NCBI GenBank assembly: GCA_041569895.1
Contig: JBFFXF010000056.1
Span: 1-32,103 of the forward strand
From: JBFFXF01 sp041569895
GTDB lineage: Bacteria > Planctomycetota > UBA8108 > JACQVS01
Direction: 5' to 3'
DNA: 32,103 bases
Shown: positions 7,499 through 15,225 of the stretch, one piece after another
Position numbering within the stretch: the first letter of the stretch is position 1
How the letters are laid out: each line of letters opens with the position of its first letter
Notes under the pieces: model-generated
What the model was told of the DNA's origin: nothing
Databases searched by the model: none
What the model saw: only the letters and a program-made list of their open reading frames with translations
Translations under genes and position numbers: made by a program

Positions 7499-9007
7499 AT
7501 GAACCATATCCTCGAGAACGCTTCCATTCTCCTCAGAAGCGGCATCGGTAACCAGGACTCGGCGCTCTACTGGCTGGTCGCAGTGGCCGCGGCGATCTTC
7601 CTCGTCCTGTCGACCATCATCTTTGTCGCGTCCCGGTACCGCCGTTGCCCCTCCGACCGCATCCTCGTCGTCTACGGGCGGGTCGGCACCGGCAAGTCGG
7701 CTCGGTGCATCCACGGCGGTGGCGCCCTCGTGTGGCCGCTGATCCAGGGGAGCTCGTTCCTGAGCCTCACCCCGATGACGATCAACATCCCGCTCGAGAA
7801 CGCACTGTCGATGCAGAACATCCGCATCAACGTGCCGAGCACGTTCACGGTGGGTATCAGCACCGACGCCGGCATCATGAACAACGCCGCGGAGCGGCTC
7901 CTCGGGCTCGGCATCCGGCAGATCGAGGAGATGGTGCGCGAGATCATCTTCGGCCAGCTGAGGCTGACGGTCGCCTCGCTGACCATCGAGCAGATCAACC
8001 AGGACCGCGAGAGCTTCCTCGAGTCCATTCGCAAGAACGTCGAGCCCGAGCTCAACAAGGTCGGCCTCTACCTGATCAACGTCAACATCACCGACATCAC
8101 CGACGAGTCGCAGTACATCGAGAGCATCGGAAAGAAGGCCGCCTCGGAGGCGATCAACCGCGCGCGCGTCGACGTCGCCGAACAGCAGAAGCTGGGCGCC
8201 ATCGGCGAGGCCGAGGCCAACCGCGAGATGGAGATCCGCGTCGCCGAGAACCACGCGGCCTCCGACAAGGGACAGAAGAAGGCCGACGCGGACCGGCGCA
8301 TCTACGTGCACCAGCAGGAGTCCGAGGCGGTCACCGGCGAGAACACCGCGAAGGCGGAGATCGCCGACGCCAACGCAGATCTCGCCATGCGGCAGGCCGA
8401 CGCCCACCGGCGCGGGGAGGTCGCCAAGCGCCAGGCGCTGGTCGAGATCCAGAAGGCGCAGTACCTCGCCGAGCAGGAGCGCCTCAACGCCGAGGAGGTC
8501 GTCAAGCGCGAGATCGAGAAGCGCAAGGTCGAGATCGACGCCGACGCCGAGGCCGAGAAGCAGCGCAAGATCGCCCGCGGAGAGGCGGACGCCATCCTGT
8601 TCAAGTACGAGGCGGAGGCGAAGGGTATCCGCCAGGTGCTCGAGTCGAAGGGTGCCGGGTACCAGACCCTCGTCGAGAGCTGCCGCGGCGACTCGCGCGC
8701 CGCCGCCACGCTGCTCCTGATCGAGAAGATCGAGGAGATCGTGGCGCGCCAGGTCGACGCGATCAAGAACCTCAAGATCGACAAGATCACCGTCTGGGAC
8801 TCGGGCAACGGCAGCGAGAACGGCAGCGGCACGACGTCGACGTCGAACTTCGTCCACGGCCTCGTGCGCAGCCTGCCACCCCTCCACGAGCTCGCCTCGA
8901 TGGCGGGCGTCGAGCTGCCGGGCTACCTCGGCAAGCTCTCCGACGGCCACGACACCCCCCCGGCCAAGCCGACGGCAAAGTCGCGAACGAAACCGGCGGA
9001 TAACTGA
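7499..9007 (+). CDS. Flotillin family protein (SPFH domain)
   Basis: A 502-aa flotillin-like protein. A single N-terminal membrane helix (~22-46) is followed by the SPFH domain (~48-225; RILVVYGRVGTGKSARCIHG) and a long Ala/Glu-rich coiled coil (~215-400, e.g. GAIGEAEANREMEIRVAENH) typical of flotillin and YqiK/FloT proteins. The C-terminus (~440-502) is Ser/Thr/Gly-rich and probably flexible. Flotillins oligomerise on the inner membrane and mark ordered microdomains; the NfeD gene immediately upstream is their usual partner and probably shares the transcript. The ATG at 7499 has a GGGAG site 8 nt upstream. The frame stays open upstream of the ATG but there it is only the shadow of the NfeD gene. 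A strong hairpin follows the stop codon. Confidence 0.93.
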   Translation: MNHILENASILLRSGIGNQDSALYWLVAVAAAIFLVLSTIIFVASRYRRCPSDRILVVYGRVGTGKSARCIHGGGALVWPLIQGSSFLSLTPMTINIPLENALSMQNIRINVPSTFTVGISTDAGIMNNAAERLLGLGIRQIEEMVREIIFGQLRLTVASLTIEQINQDRESFLESIRKNVEPELNKVGLYLINVNITDITDESQYIESIGKKAASEAINRARVDVAEQQKLGAIGEAEANREMEIRVAENHAASDKGQKKADADRRIYVHQQESEAVTGENTAKAEIADANADLAMRQADAHRRGEVAKRQALVEIQKAQYLAEQERLNAEEVVKREIEKRKVEIDADAEAEKQRKIARGEADAILFKYEAEAKGIRQVLESKGAGYQTLVESCRGDSRAAATLLLIEKIEEIVARQVDAIKNLKIDKITVWDSGNGSENGSGTTSTSNFVHGLVRSLPPLHELASMAGVELPGYLGKLSDGHDTPPAKPTAKSRTKPADN

Positions 9008-9020
9008 TCCCCGGGGGCGA

Positions 9021-9049
9021 CCGGGAGCGGAGAAATCCTCCGCTCTCGG
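9021..9049 (+). terminator. Strong hairpin after the flotillin gene
   Basis: A 12-bp stem with one G-T pair and an AAATC loop (stem core GAGCGGAG/CTCCGCTC, 9025-9032 and 9038-9045) lies 14 bp after the stop codon. It is not followed by a clean T-run (CCGTCGTCGTTCTCC), so it may terminate weakly or protect the 3' end. Confidence 0.5.
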
Positions 9050-9078
9050 CCGTCGTCGTTCTCCCCCTCTCGTCGTCG

Positions 9079-9114
9079 TACCCGTACCCGTACCCGTTCC
9101 CGTTCCCGTGCCCG
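9079..9114 (-). repeat. (CCCGTN)n tract, minus-strand (ACGGGN)n
   Basis: Six consecutive CCCGTA, CCCGTT and CCCGTG units, the reverse complement of the ACGGGN family. A short direct-orientation ACGGGG-ACGGGA piece follows at 9119-9130, so the two orientations face each other across CCGGCC. Confidence 0.85.
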
Positions 9115-9122
9115 GCCGACGG

Positions 9123-9154
9123 GGACGGGAACGCAGATTGCGCAGATTACGCAG
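9123..9154 (+). repeat. ACGCAGATT tandem joined to ACGGGA, copy 2
   Basis: This block matches 507-538 (minus strand) in 31 of 32 positions, including the leading GGACGGGA. More GCAGATT units follow at 9176-9200 at irregular spacing. Confidence 0.85.
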
Positions 9155-9211
9155 GTTGGGAGGCAGGAACGGTCCGCAGATTGCCGCAGATTCCGCAGAT
9201 CGAGAGGGGTG

Positions 9212-9450
9212 TCGGAGTCGGTATCGGTCATCGGCGTCGGTCATCGGCGTCGATCATCGGCGTCGATCATCGGCGTCGATCATCGGCGTCGGTGTCGGAA
9301 TCGGAGTCGGAATCGGTATCGGAGTCGGTTCTCTGTCTCGGTCTCGGACTCCGTCTGTTCCCGGCCCCGACATCGGCCACGAGTTCGACGCCGATGGCTT
9401 TCGGGCACGGGCACGGGACCGGGTCCGGGTCCGGGACCGGGACCGAGACC
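9212..9450 (+). repeat. (TCGGNA)n tract followed by (ACGGGN)n-like tract
   Basis: TCGGNA units run from 9212 to about 9346, interrupted by the 13-bp array. From about 9398 to 9450 come GGGCAC, GGGACC and GGGTCC hexamers, a degenerate ACGGGN tract. The order, TCGGNA first and ACGGGN second on the same strand, is the same as at 5116-5260 and, on the minus strand, at 27364-27494. Confidence 0.8.
9228..9292 (+). repeat. 13-bp tandem array, five copies
   Basis: Five adjacent copies of TCATCGGCGTCGR (9228, 9241, 9254, 9267 and 9280) differ only in the last base. The unit contains TCATCGG, the same motif that forms the conserved edge of the TCGGNA block elsewhere, so it looks like a local expansion of that edge. 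There are no spacers, so it is not a CRISPR array. Confidence 0.9.
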
Positions 9451-9605
9451 CGCCACCGCGATTTGTCCCTGGTCGCCTCCCCGACAGACCACTATAATCG
9501 CCCCTTCCGGGGCCCGACGGCCGGCCCCGCCCGGCCGCCCCGCACCCGGTCGAGGAAAACGTGGCGTCCCGTGACGTCCCCCCTCCCCGTTTTCGGAGAG
9601 AATGA

Positions 9606-11807
9606 ATGGAAACCCGTGGTAGCGCGTGGGCGCGCGCGCCGGCCACCGGCGCGCGATTCTGCGCGCTGCTGGCGCTCCTCTCCCTCGCGACGATCTCGCT
9701 GGCGGACAACGGCGACGTGATCCGGGCCTCCGGCGCGCTCGCCGGCACGCCGCTCGCCGACGTCACGCAGGATCTCAGGGACGGCACGTTCTGGGTCGTC
9801 GGCGCCAACGGCAACTCGGTCGACTCGCACCGCATCTACCACCTCGGAAGCGATCTGTCGCGGCTCGGTTTCATCGAGAACCCGCACCCGCCAGGCCGCA
9901 TCCCGGACGTCACCACGAACCGCGGCATCGCGTTCCACTCGCTGAGGCGGACGCTCTTCGTCCTGGCCTTCGTGAGGTCGCCTGCGGGGCAGTTCGTGGT
10001 CTCCGAGACCGACCCCGACTCCGTCGACGACGCGGGATTCATGGGTCGCTCGTTCGCGCTCACGCCGCCCGGGGATGTCGCCAACCTGCGCGGGCTCGCC
10101 TTCGATCTCAATCTGCGCGATTTCTGGACTCTCGATGCCCGGAACGACACGCTCATCCGGTTCGGTCTCGACGGGACGATCAAGCAGAGTTTCGCCATCC
10201 CCGGCAAGCCGTCCCCGTCGACCGATCTGCCCGGGCGCGGCATCGCGTTCGATCTCGAGGTCACGGTGCAGCAGGCCTTCCCCTTCCTGTACACGACGTT
10301 CGGCGATGTGTTCAGCTCGGCGCCCTCGAAGGTGGTTCAGCTCGACGCCGCGGCGACTGTCGACGTCGACGGCGTGCTCTTCGGCGTCAGGACGGGCGTC
10401 AACGTGCCGCTCGGAGCGATTCCCGCCGGCGGCCTCACCGGCATCCACGTGGCGCGCGTCGGTCGCCAGCAGCGGCTGGTCGCGGTCACGTCCGGCGGCG
10501 AGGTGTTCCAGCTCGAGATCACCGTGTCGAATCCGGTGCCGCCGGATGACCTCAGGTGCTCCCTGACGCGGACGAACGAGGTCTCGATGTCATGGACGAA
10601 TCACGGCGCGGGCGCCGGGGGCACCTACGGGGGAACCATCCAGGTGCTCCGCAACGGCGTGCCGTTCGCGACCGTTCCCGGCGACTCGGTCGGCTTCACC
10701 GACGCCACGCCCGTGCAGGGCCAGTCGACCTACTCGCTGCGGGCTTCCGCCATGCCCGGCGGGCCGCTCGGCGCGGCGAGCTGCGAGTGCAGCGTCGTCG
10801 TCGGCTCGGGTGGCGTGGTCGACCGTGTCCCGCTCCCCGGCTCGTCGGTGCACGACGTGGCGCGCAACCCGGAAACCGGGGAGATCTTCGTCACCGACCC
10901 GGCCCGCGGAAAGATCTTCCTGCTCGACCCGGACCTGGCGCCGATCGGCGAGATCGCCAGCCCGTGGGACGACCCGGGCGGCATCGCGTTCGTCCCGGCC
11001 ATCCGGCTCGGCTTCCCGCCGAGCGACTTCTCGACGCTCCTCGCCGTGACGCGGACGACGGGAAAGCAGCTGCGCTTCATCGACACCGCCGGCCAGCAGA
11101 AGACGTCGATCACGCTCTCGGGGATCTCCGAGACGAACGCCCGCATCGGCGGCCTCACCTTCATTCCCGGGCCGCGGCGCTTCGCGGCCATGGAGCTGAC
11201 GTCCGGTCAGATCTTCCTGCTCGACGCCAACGGCAGTCTCGTGCAGGCCTGCCCGCCGTCGTTCCTGCTCAGCGATCTCGAGTACGACCGGGGCGTCGCC
11301 TACGATCCGCTCCGCGAGACGCTCCTGGTGACGTTTGTCGGCGGCGTGGTCCGCGAGCTCTTCGCCGGGGGCGGCTGCCCGCCGACGGACACGGAGGAGT
11401 TCCCGCCGATATCGCTCGGCGGGCTCGGAGAGAGGTTCGCGGAGCTCAACTCGGTCGGCGGCATCGAGATCGATCTGAACACGCTGCTGGTCACGAGCCC
11501 GCGGTCGAACTCGCTCGCGCGCATCCTGGTGTTCCCGTTCGAGAACACCTTCGTCCGCGGCGACTTCAACCGCAACGGCGCGGTCGACATGGTCGATGCC
11601 GTGGCCACGGCGAGGTACCTCTTCCAGCAGGGGCCGGCGCCCAGGTGTCTCGACAGCGCCGACATCAACGACGACGGCTTCCTCGACATCGCCGACCCCG
11701 TCTACCTGGTGTTCTATCTCTTCCTGGGAGCGGCCGCGCCGCCGCCTCCCTTCCCGCTCGCCGGACCAGATCCGACGTTTCGCGATAATATCGGGTGCGC
11801 GCCATGA
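9606..11807 (+). CDS. Exported beta-propeller/FnIII protein with C-terminal dockerin domain
   Basis: A 733-aa exported protein. The signal peptide (~1-33) ends near SLA. Two stretches of beta-propeller-like repeats (~40-300 and ~395-640; motifs such as GEIFVTDPARGKIFLLDPDL) flank a fibronectin-III-like domain (~306-392; PPDDLRCSLTRTNEVSMSW). Residues ~648-733 are a dockerin-like domain with two calcium-loop copies, DFNRNGAVDMVD and DINDDGFLDIAD, and a Pro-rich tail ending GPDPTFRDNIGCAP. In cellulosomes dockerins bind cohesins; in Planctomycetes such C-terminal domains are common on exported proteins with no proven partner. The ATG at 9606 follows GGAGAG. Its stop codon overlaps the ATG of the next gene (ATGA at 11804-11807), which points to translational coupling. 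Confidence 0.85.
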   Translation: METRGSAWARAPATGARFCALLALLSLATISLADNGDVIRASGALAGTPLADVTQDLRDGTFWVVGANGNSVDSHRIYHLGSDLSRLGFIENPHPPGRIPDVTTNRGIAFHSLRRTLFVLAFVRSPAGQFVVSETDPDSVDDAGFMGRSFALTPPGDVANLRGLAFDLNLRDFWTLDARNDTLIRFGLDGTIKQSFAIPGKPSPSTDLPGRGIAFDLEVTVQQAFPFLYTTFGDVFSSAPSKVVQLDAAATVDVDGVLFGVRTGVNVPLGAIPAGGLTGIHVARVGRQQRLVAVTSGGEVFQLEITVSNPVPPDDLRCSLTRTNEVSMSWTNHGAGAGGTYGGTIQVLRNGVPFATVPGDSVGFTDATPVQGQSTYSLRASAMPGGPLGAASCECSVVVGSGGVVDRVPLPGSSVHDVARNPETGEIFVTDPARGKIFLLDPDLAPIGEIASPWDDPGGIAFVPAIRLGFPPSDFSTLLAVTRTTGKQLRFIDTAGQQKTSITLSGISETNARIGGLTFIPGPRRFAAMELTSGQIFLLDANGSLVQACPPSFLLSDLEYDRGVAYDPLRETLLVTFVGGVVRELFAGGGCPPTDTEEFPPISLGGLGERFAELNSVGGIEIDLNTLLVTSPRSNSLARILVFPFENTFVRGDFNRNGAVDMVDAVATARYLFQQGPAPRCLDSADINDDGFLDIADPVYLVFYLFLGAAAPPPPFPLAGPDPTFRDNIGCAP

Positions 11808-13465
11808 GAGGACACACGACACCGATGCCCGATACTCCTCTCGAACTCGCCGGGTGCGGTCGGGCTCGACTCGCGGGGCTCGTGCTCCTCGCCGTCTCGC
11901 TCGCCTGTGGTCGTGCGGAGGCGGAGAACATCCTCGAGGTGAGCAGCGCCCGCGGACGGCGCGGCGATCGCGGCGTCGAGATAATCGTCACGGCGACGAC
12001 CGACCGGCCGATCCACGGCTACAGCCTCGCCGTGACCTTTCCCGAGAACGCGCTCCGATTGCAGAGCTTCGGCGTCGTCGGCACGCATGTTCGCGCGCTC
12101 AATCCGGAGTTTGTGGCGCCGTACATCGACAACACGCTCGGGATCGCCACGCTGGGCGTCATCATCGACTTCAACGAGCCGGTCGCGCCCGGCCAGCTCG
12201 GCGCGACCGACACGGGTGATGGCGACCCGCTGGCTCCGCACATCGTCGCGCGCCTGGTGTTCGACGTGCTCGGCGACGCGCCCGGCGGCGTGCACCCGGT
12301 GCGTCTGGTCGACGGCGTCGGCACGCCGGCGGCCGCCAACCGGTTCACCAACGCCGGCGAGAGCATCCGTCCGACGCTCGTCGACGGGGCGATGCTGATC
12401 GAGGGGGGCAACATCATCGAGCTCACGAGGACGATCGCCATCGCCGGTGCGAGCCCGAGCGTCCGGATCACCGCGTCGGCGTTGCACCCGGAGGCGCTCG
12501 ACGGCTTCACGCTCGCCATCGCGTTCGACTGCCGCGACCGCATCCTCGAGTACAAGAGCACGTCCTTCCAGGCCACCGATCTCTTCCAGCTCGTCGGTGA
12601 GCCCGACTTCTTCTCGAGCGACCTCTCCGAGGACTTCGAGTGTCGCGTCGAGACGGCCGTGCTGATCGTCTTCCCGGACGAGTTCGGCGGCCCGATCGAC
12701 GATCGCAAGCTCCCGCCGGCGGAGACTCGCCCCCAAACGATCATGCGGTACACGTTCTCGGTCGGCAGCGCCGCCGACGACGAGCAGCAGTGGCAGGATC
12801 TCGTCCTCGAGAACCTCGAGAACCCGGTGGCGACGAACAACCTCTTCTTCGTCGGCAGCAGGAGCACCGAGCCACGACGGATCGACGGCAAGATCTACTT
12901 CTCGTTCGGCAGCCTTTCCGGCCGCGTCGTGGATCGCGTCGAGGGCGTCCCGCTCGGCGGCCTGACGGTGGCGCTCACGCCCGATCCATGTCCCTCCCCG
13001 CCATCCGGCTGCAGGAACACGGCGACGACCGGACCGGATGGGCGCTTCCTGATCCGCGATGTGATCCCGGGCATGTACGACGTGCTGATCTCGGGGTCGG
13101 GAGTCTATGCGACCCGGCACGAGGGGGCCGTGATCGCGGGGAACCTCACCGTCAGCGACGCGGGCGACCTGAGCGTGTACCGCGTGCCCGCCGGCGGCGC
13201 GAGCTTCATCCGCGGCAATGCCAACAACGACCCCCGGGTCGACCTCTCGGACGCGATATTCATACTGAATTTCCTCTTCCGGGGGTCGAGAGCCGCTCCG
13301 TGCGCGCAGTCCGCGGACGTCAACAACGACAACAAGATCGACATCAGCGACACGATCTGGATGCTGTCGTTCTTCTTCACGGGAGGCGCTCCGATCCCGC
13401 CGCCGAACACCTGCGGCAGTGATCCGGACGGCGGTCCGCTGACGTGCAGCGAGAGCGGGTGTTGA
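11804..13465 (+). CDS. Exported protein with cohesin-like modules, carboxypeptidase-regulatory domain and dockerin
   Basis: A 553-aa exported protein. The signal peptide (~1-40) has hydrophobic core LAGLVLLAVSLACG and a likely cleavage after AEA. Two related beta-rich modules (~42-205 and ~208-365) contain the pattern (H/D)-G-(Y/F)-(S/T)-L-A-(V/I)-(T/A)-F (HGYSLAVTF and DGFTLAIAF), which recalls cohesin-type jelly rolls. Next come a carboxypeptidase-regulatory-like domain (~370-455; LSGRVVDRVEG, GPDGRFLIRDVIPGMYDVLI) and a dockerin-like domain (~467-553) with loops NANNDPRVDLSD and DVNNDNKIDISD and a tail PPPNTCGSDPDGGPLTC. The start at 11804 is chosen because it forms an ATGA overlap with the preceding gene; a Met seven codons later is possible. 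The two neighbours are probably made together. Confidence 0.82.
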   Translation: MRGHTTPMPDTPLELAGCGRARLAGLVLLAVSLACGRAEAENILEVSSARGRRGDRGVEIIVTATTDRPIHGYSLAVTFPENALRLQSFGVVGTHVRALNPEFVAPYIDNTLGIATLGVIIDFNEPVAPGQLGATDTGDGDPLAPHIVARLVFDVLGDAPGGVHPVRLVDGVGTPAAANRFTNAGESIRPTLVDGAMLIEGGNIIELTRTIAIAGASPSVRITASALHPEALDGFTLAIAFDCRDRILEYKSTSFQATDLFQLVGEPDFFSSDLSEDFECRVETAVLIVFPDEFGGPIDDRKLPPAETRPQTIMRYTFSVGSAADDEQQWQDLVLENLENPVATNNLFFVGSRSTEPRRIDGKIYFSFGSLSGRVVDRVEGVPLGGLTVALTPDPCPSPPSGCRNTATTGPDGRFLIRDVIPGMYDVLISGSGVYATRHEGAVIAGNLTVSDAGDLSVYRVPAGGASFIRGNANNDPRVDLSDAIFILNFLFRGSRAAPCAQSADVNNDNKIDISDTIWMLSFFFTGGAPIPPPNTCGSDPDGGPLTCSESGC

Positions 13466-13496
13466 GCGCCGGGGGCTCATCCGCTATCGTATCCGA

Positions 13497-14603
13497 ATGC
13501 AACGACGCACCGTCTCGCCAGAGCCGATCACGGGGTCCGAGTCCACCGCCGACCTGATCCGCAACGCCTACTCCGCCTTCGTCGGCCGCGACGTCCGCGA
13601 GGCGCTCCGCCTGATGAAGCGTTCGGTCGACGACGACTACTTCGTCTTCCTGACGCTCTCCGGCGCGATGACGCCCGCCGGACTGCACCACTCCTGCATC
13701 ATCCCGCTGATCGAGAAGGGTCTCGTCCACTGCCTGACGACGACCGGCGCGAACGTGTACCACGACCTCCACCGCTCGATCGGCTACACGGTCGACGAGA
13801 TCAGTCCGAGCTCGTCGGACATCAAGTATCGCCAAGAGGAGACCGTTCGCATCTACAACCTCGGCATCACGACGGAGATCCTCTGCGAGACCGACAAGTT
13901 CCTCGGCAGCATCCTGAGGGGCGAGGCGTTCCAGCGACCGATGGCGACGCCCGAGCTGCATTACGAGGTCGGTCGTGTTCTGGCGGAGCACGAGGAGCGC
14001 GCCGGAGTCGAGCGGCCGTCTCTCCTCTCGACGTGCTTCCGGCACGGCGTCCCGATCTTCTGCGGCGCCCCGCAGGACGGCAGCCTCTACCTCGAGTCGG
14101 TGCAGCTCGCGCTCCTCGAGAAGTCCCGCTTCGAGGTCGACACCCGGCGCGATGTCCTCCTGATGGCCGCGATCCAGTGGATCACCCAGCGTGAGGGACA
14201 GACCGCGATCTGGGTGCTCGGCGGCGGCGTGCCGAAGAACTACACGCTGCAGGGCGAGCCGACCATGTCGCAGGTGCTCGGCATCCCGGCGCGCGGATTC
14301 GACCTCGACGTGCAGATCTGCGTCGACGTCTCCGACAACGGGGCGCTGTCGCCATGCACGGCGGGCGAGGGACACACCTGGGGGAAGACGACCGCCGAGT
14401 GCGTCGAATCGCAGAGCGTCTACCTGCGCTCGGACGTGACCATCGCCCTGCCGTTGCTGACGCACGCCCTGCTCGGCGAGATCTCGGAGCCACGACCGCA
14501 GAAGCGGCTCTACGATCGGCTCCCCGAGGCCGAGCGGCTGATCCGCGAGGAGTTCAAGCGGATTTTCAGCCAGCCGGACCCGCCGCTCTACACCGGCTAC
14601 TGA
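13497..14603 (+). CDS. Deoxyhypusine synthase family protein (possible homospermidine synthase-like)
   Basis: A 368-aa protein of the deoxyhypusine synthase family, enzymes that move a 4-aminobutyl group from spermidine through an enzyme-lysine imine, using NAD. Visible family features are the Rossmann-type stretch FVFLTLSGAMTPAGLHHSCI (~50-69), TTTGANVYHDLH (~81-92), APQDGSL (~191-197), LGGGVPKN (241-248) and TWGK (294-297), where Lys297 aligns with the catalytic lysine (human Lys329, in SWGK). Asn248 stands where the human enzyme has the active-site His288 (GGGxVKHH). Bacteria lack eIF5A, so the acceptor is more likely a free amine such as putrescine, giving homospermidine; this is inference, since some bacterial homologs act this way. 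It lies about 180 bp upstream of the AdoMet decarboxylase gene, which supports a polyamine role. No good ribosome binding site is seen. Confidence 0.85.
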   Translation: MQRRTVSPEPITGSESTADLIRNAYSAFVGRDVREALRLMKRSVDDDYFVFLTLSGAMTPAGLHHSCIIPLIEKGLVHCLTTTGANVYHDLHRSIGYTVDEISPSSSDIKYRQEETVRIYNLGITTEILCETDKFLGSILRGEAFQRPMATPELHYEVGRVLAEHEERAGVERPSLLSTCFRHGVPIFCGAPQDGSLYLESVQLALLEKSRFEVDTRRDVLLMAAIQWITQREGQTAIWVLGGGVPKNYTLQGEPTMSQVLGIPARGFDLDVQICVDVSDNGALSPCTAGEGHTWGKTTAECVESQSVYLRSDVTIALPLLTHALLGEISEPRPQKRLYDRLPEAERLIREEFKRIFSQPDPPLYTGY

Positions 14604-14664
14604 GCGCCGGGAGGTCCGCGGACCCGCGGATCCGCCTCGTGAGGCCCGCGTGACGGCTCGAGGC

Positions 14665-14693
14665 TTGCGCCCGCGCCGGAATTTTACTATAAA
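14665..14693 (+). promoter_or_regulatory. Candidate promoter of the speD-speE pair
   Basis: TTGCGC (14665-14670), a 17-bp spacer and TATAAA (14688-14693) resemble a sigma-70 promoter about 95 bp before the speD start. GGTCCGCGGACC (about 14612-14623), a perfect 12-bp palindrome, lies upstream near the end of the DHS-like gene. The same TTGCGC-N17-A/T-rich arrangement occurs before the transketolase gene. Confidence 0.45.
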
Positions 14694-14787
14694 TCTGCGT
14701 TTCGCCCGGCGCTCTGCGGTTTTTTGGGGGGAGCCTCTTTCTTCCCTCGTTTGCCACGAACCGAAGGTACGAGACGGAGGAGGGAGA

Positions 14788-15225
14788 GTGGCCGCTGTCG
14801 GAGTTCACTTCATCCTCGAGCTCTTTCAGTGTCCGGCCGAGAAGCTGGACGACCCGTCCTCCGTGGACGAAGCGCTCCGGAATGCAGCGAGGCTCGCGCG
14901 TTCCACCCTGCTGAATCAGGTCTCCCACCGGTTCGAGCCGCAGGGCGTGACCTCGATCGGCCTGCTGGCCGAATCGCACATCTCGATTCACACCTGGCCC
15001 GAGCACGGCTACGTCGCCGCCGACATCTTCACCTGTGGGGAGACGGCGCAGCCGGAAGCGGCCTGCCGATTCCTTGTCGAGTTCTTCGAGGCACGCAGCC
15101 ACTCGATGCGGCGCATCCGTCGCGGCGCGTCCGCTTCCAGCAAGGACGACCAGGCCGCCTGCGCTCAGGAATCGGACGAGGAGAGGCCATGGCAGGCGCC
15201 GAGGTACGCGCGGATCTCTGGATAA
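14788..15225 (+). CDS. speD: S-adenosylmethionine decarboxylase proenzyme
   Basis: A 145-aa prokaryotic-type AdoMet decarboxylase, which makes the aminopropyl donor (decarboxylated AdoMet) for polyamine synthesis. The proenzyme cleaves itself and turns a serine into the pyruvoyl cofactor. The cleavage motif AESHISIHTWPE is intact, with Ser63 at the expected processing site (Glu62-Ser63), His68 and Cys83 (DIFTCG), the same positions as in the Thermotoga maritima enzyme. The GTG at 14788 is chosen because GGAGGAGGGAGA lies directly upstream and the product then begins exactly with the family's start (VGVHFILELF). The C-terminal ~30 residues (after HSMRRIRRG) exceed the usual length and overlap the start of speE by 37 bp, so the two are probably translationally coupled. 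Confidence 0.93.
   Translation: MAAVGVHFILELFQCPAEKLDDPSSVDEALRNAARLARSTLLNQVSHRFEPQGVTSIGLLAESHISIHTWPEHGYVAADIFTCGETAQPEAACRFLVEFFEARSHSMRRIRRGASASSKDDQAACAQESDEERPWQAPRYARISG

Larger units (their letters stand above)
9008..9605. other. Large repeat-filled intergenic region
   Basis: This 598-bp gap between the flotillin gene and the first dockerin gene has no supported gene. In order it holds the hairpin above, a (CCCGTN)n tract, an ACGCAGATT-type tandem, scattered GCAGATT copies (to about 9200), a (TCGGNA)n tract containing a 13-bp array, and an (ACGGGN)n/CCGGGN tract up to about 9450. The last 150 bp carry no repeat; ACTATAATCG at about 9490-9499 contains a perfect TATAAT (-10-like) hexamer, about 105 bp before the next start codon. 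Confidence 0.65.

Noticed and set aside
9228..9292. CRISPR array
   Set aside because: The five 13-bp units are directly adjacent with no spacers, and no cas gene is present.
9181..9720. Open frames with RYRSR, GTGTG or SESESES peptides in repeat regions (also at 4869-5606, 27161-27557 and 30198-30743)
   Set aside because: A period-6 DNA repeat keeps all frames open and gives dipeptide-repeat peptides. No ribosome binding site or domain supports them.
13497..14603. True deoxyhypusine synthase acting on an eIF5A-type protein
   Set aside because: The genome is clearly bacterial, no IF5A gene is seen, and active-site surroundings differ from eukaryotic enzymes. The gene sits with polyamine genes, so a free-amine acceptor is more likely.
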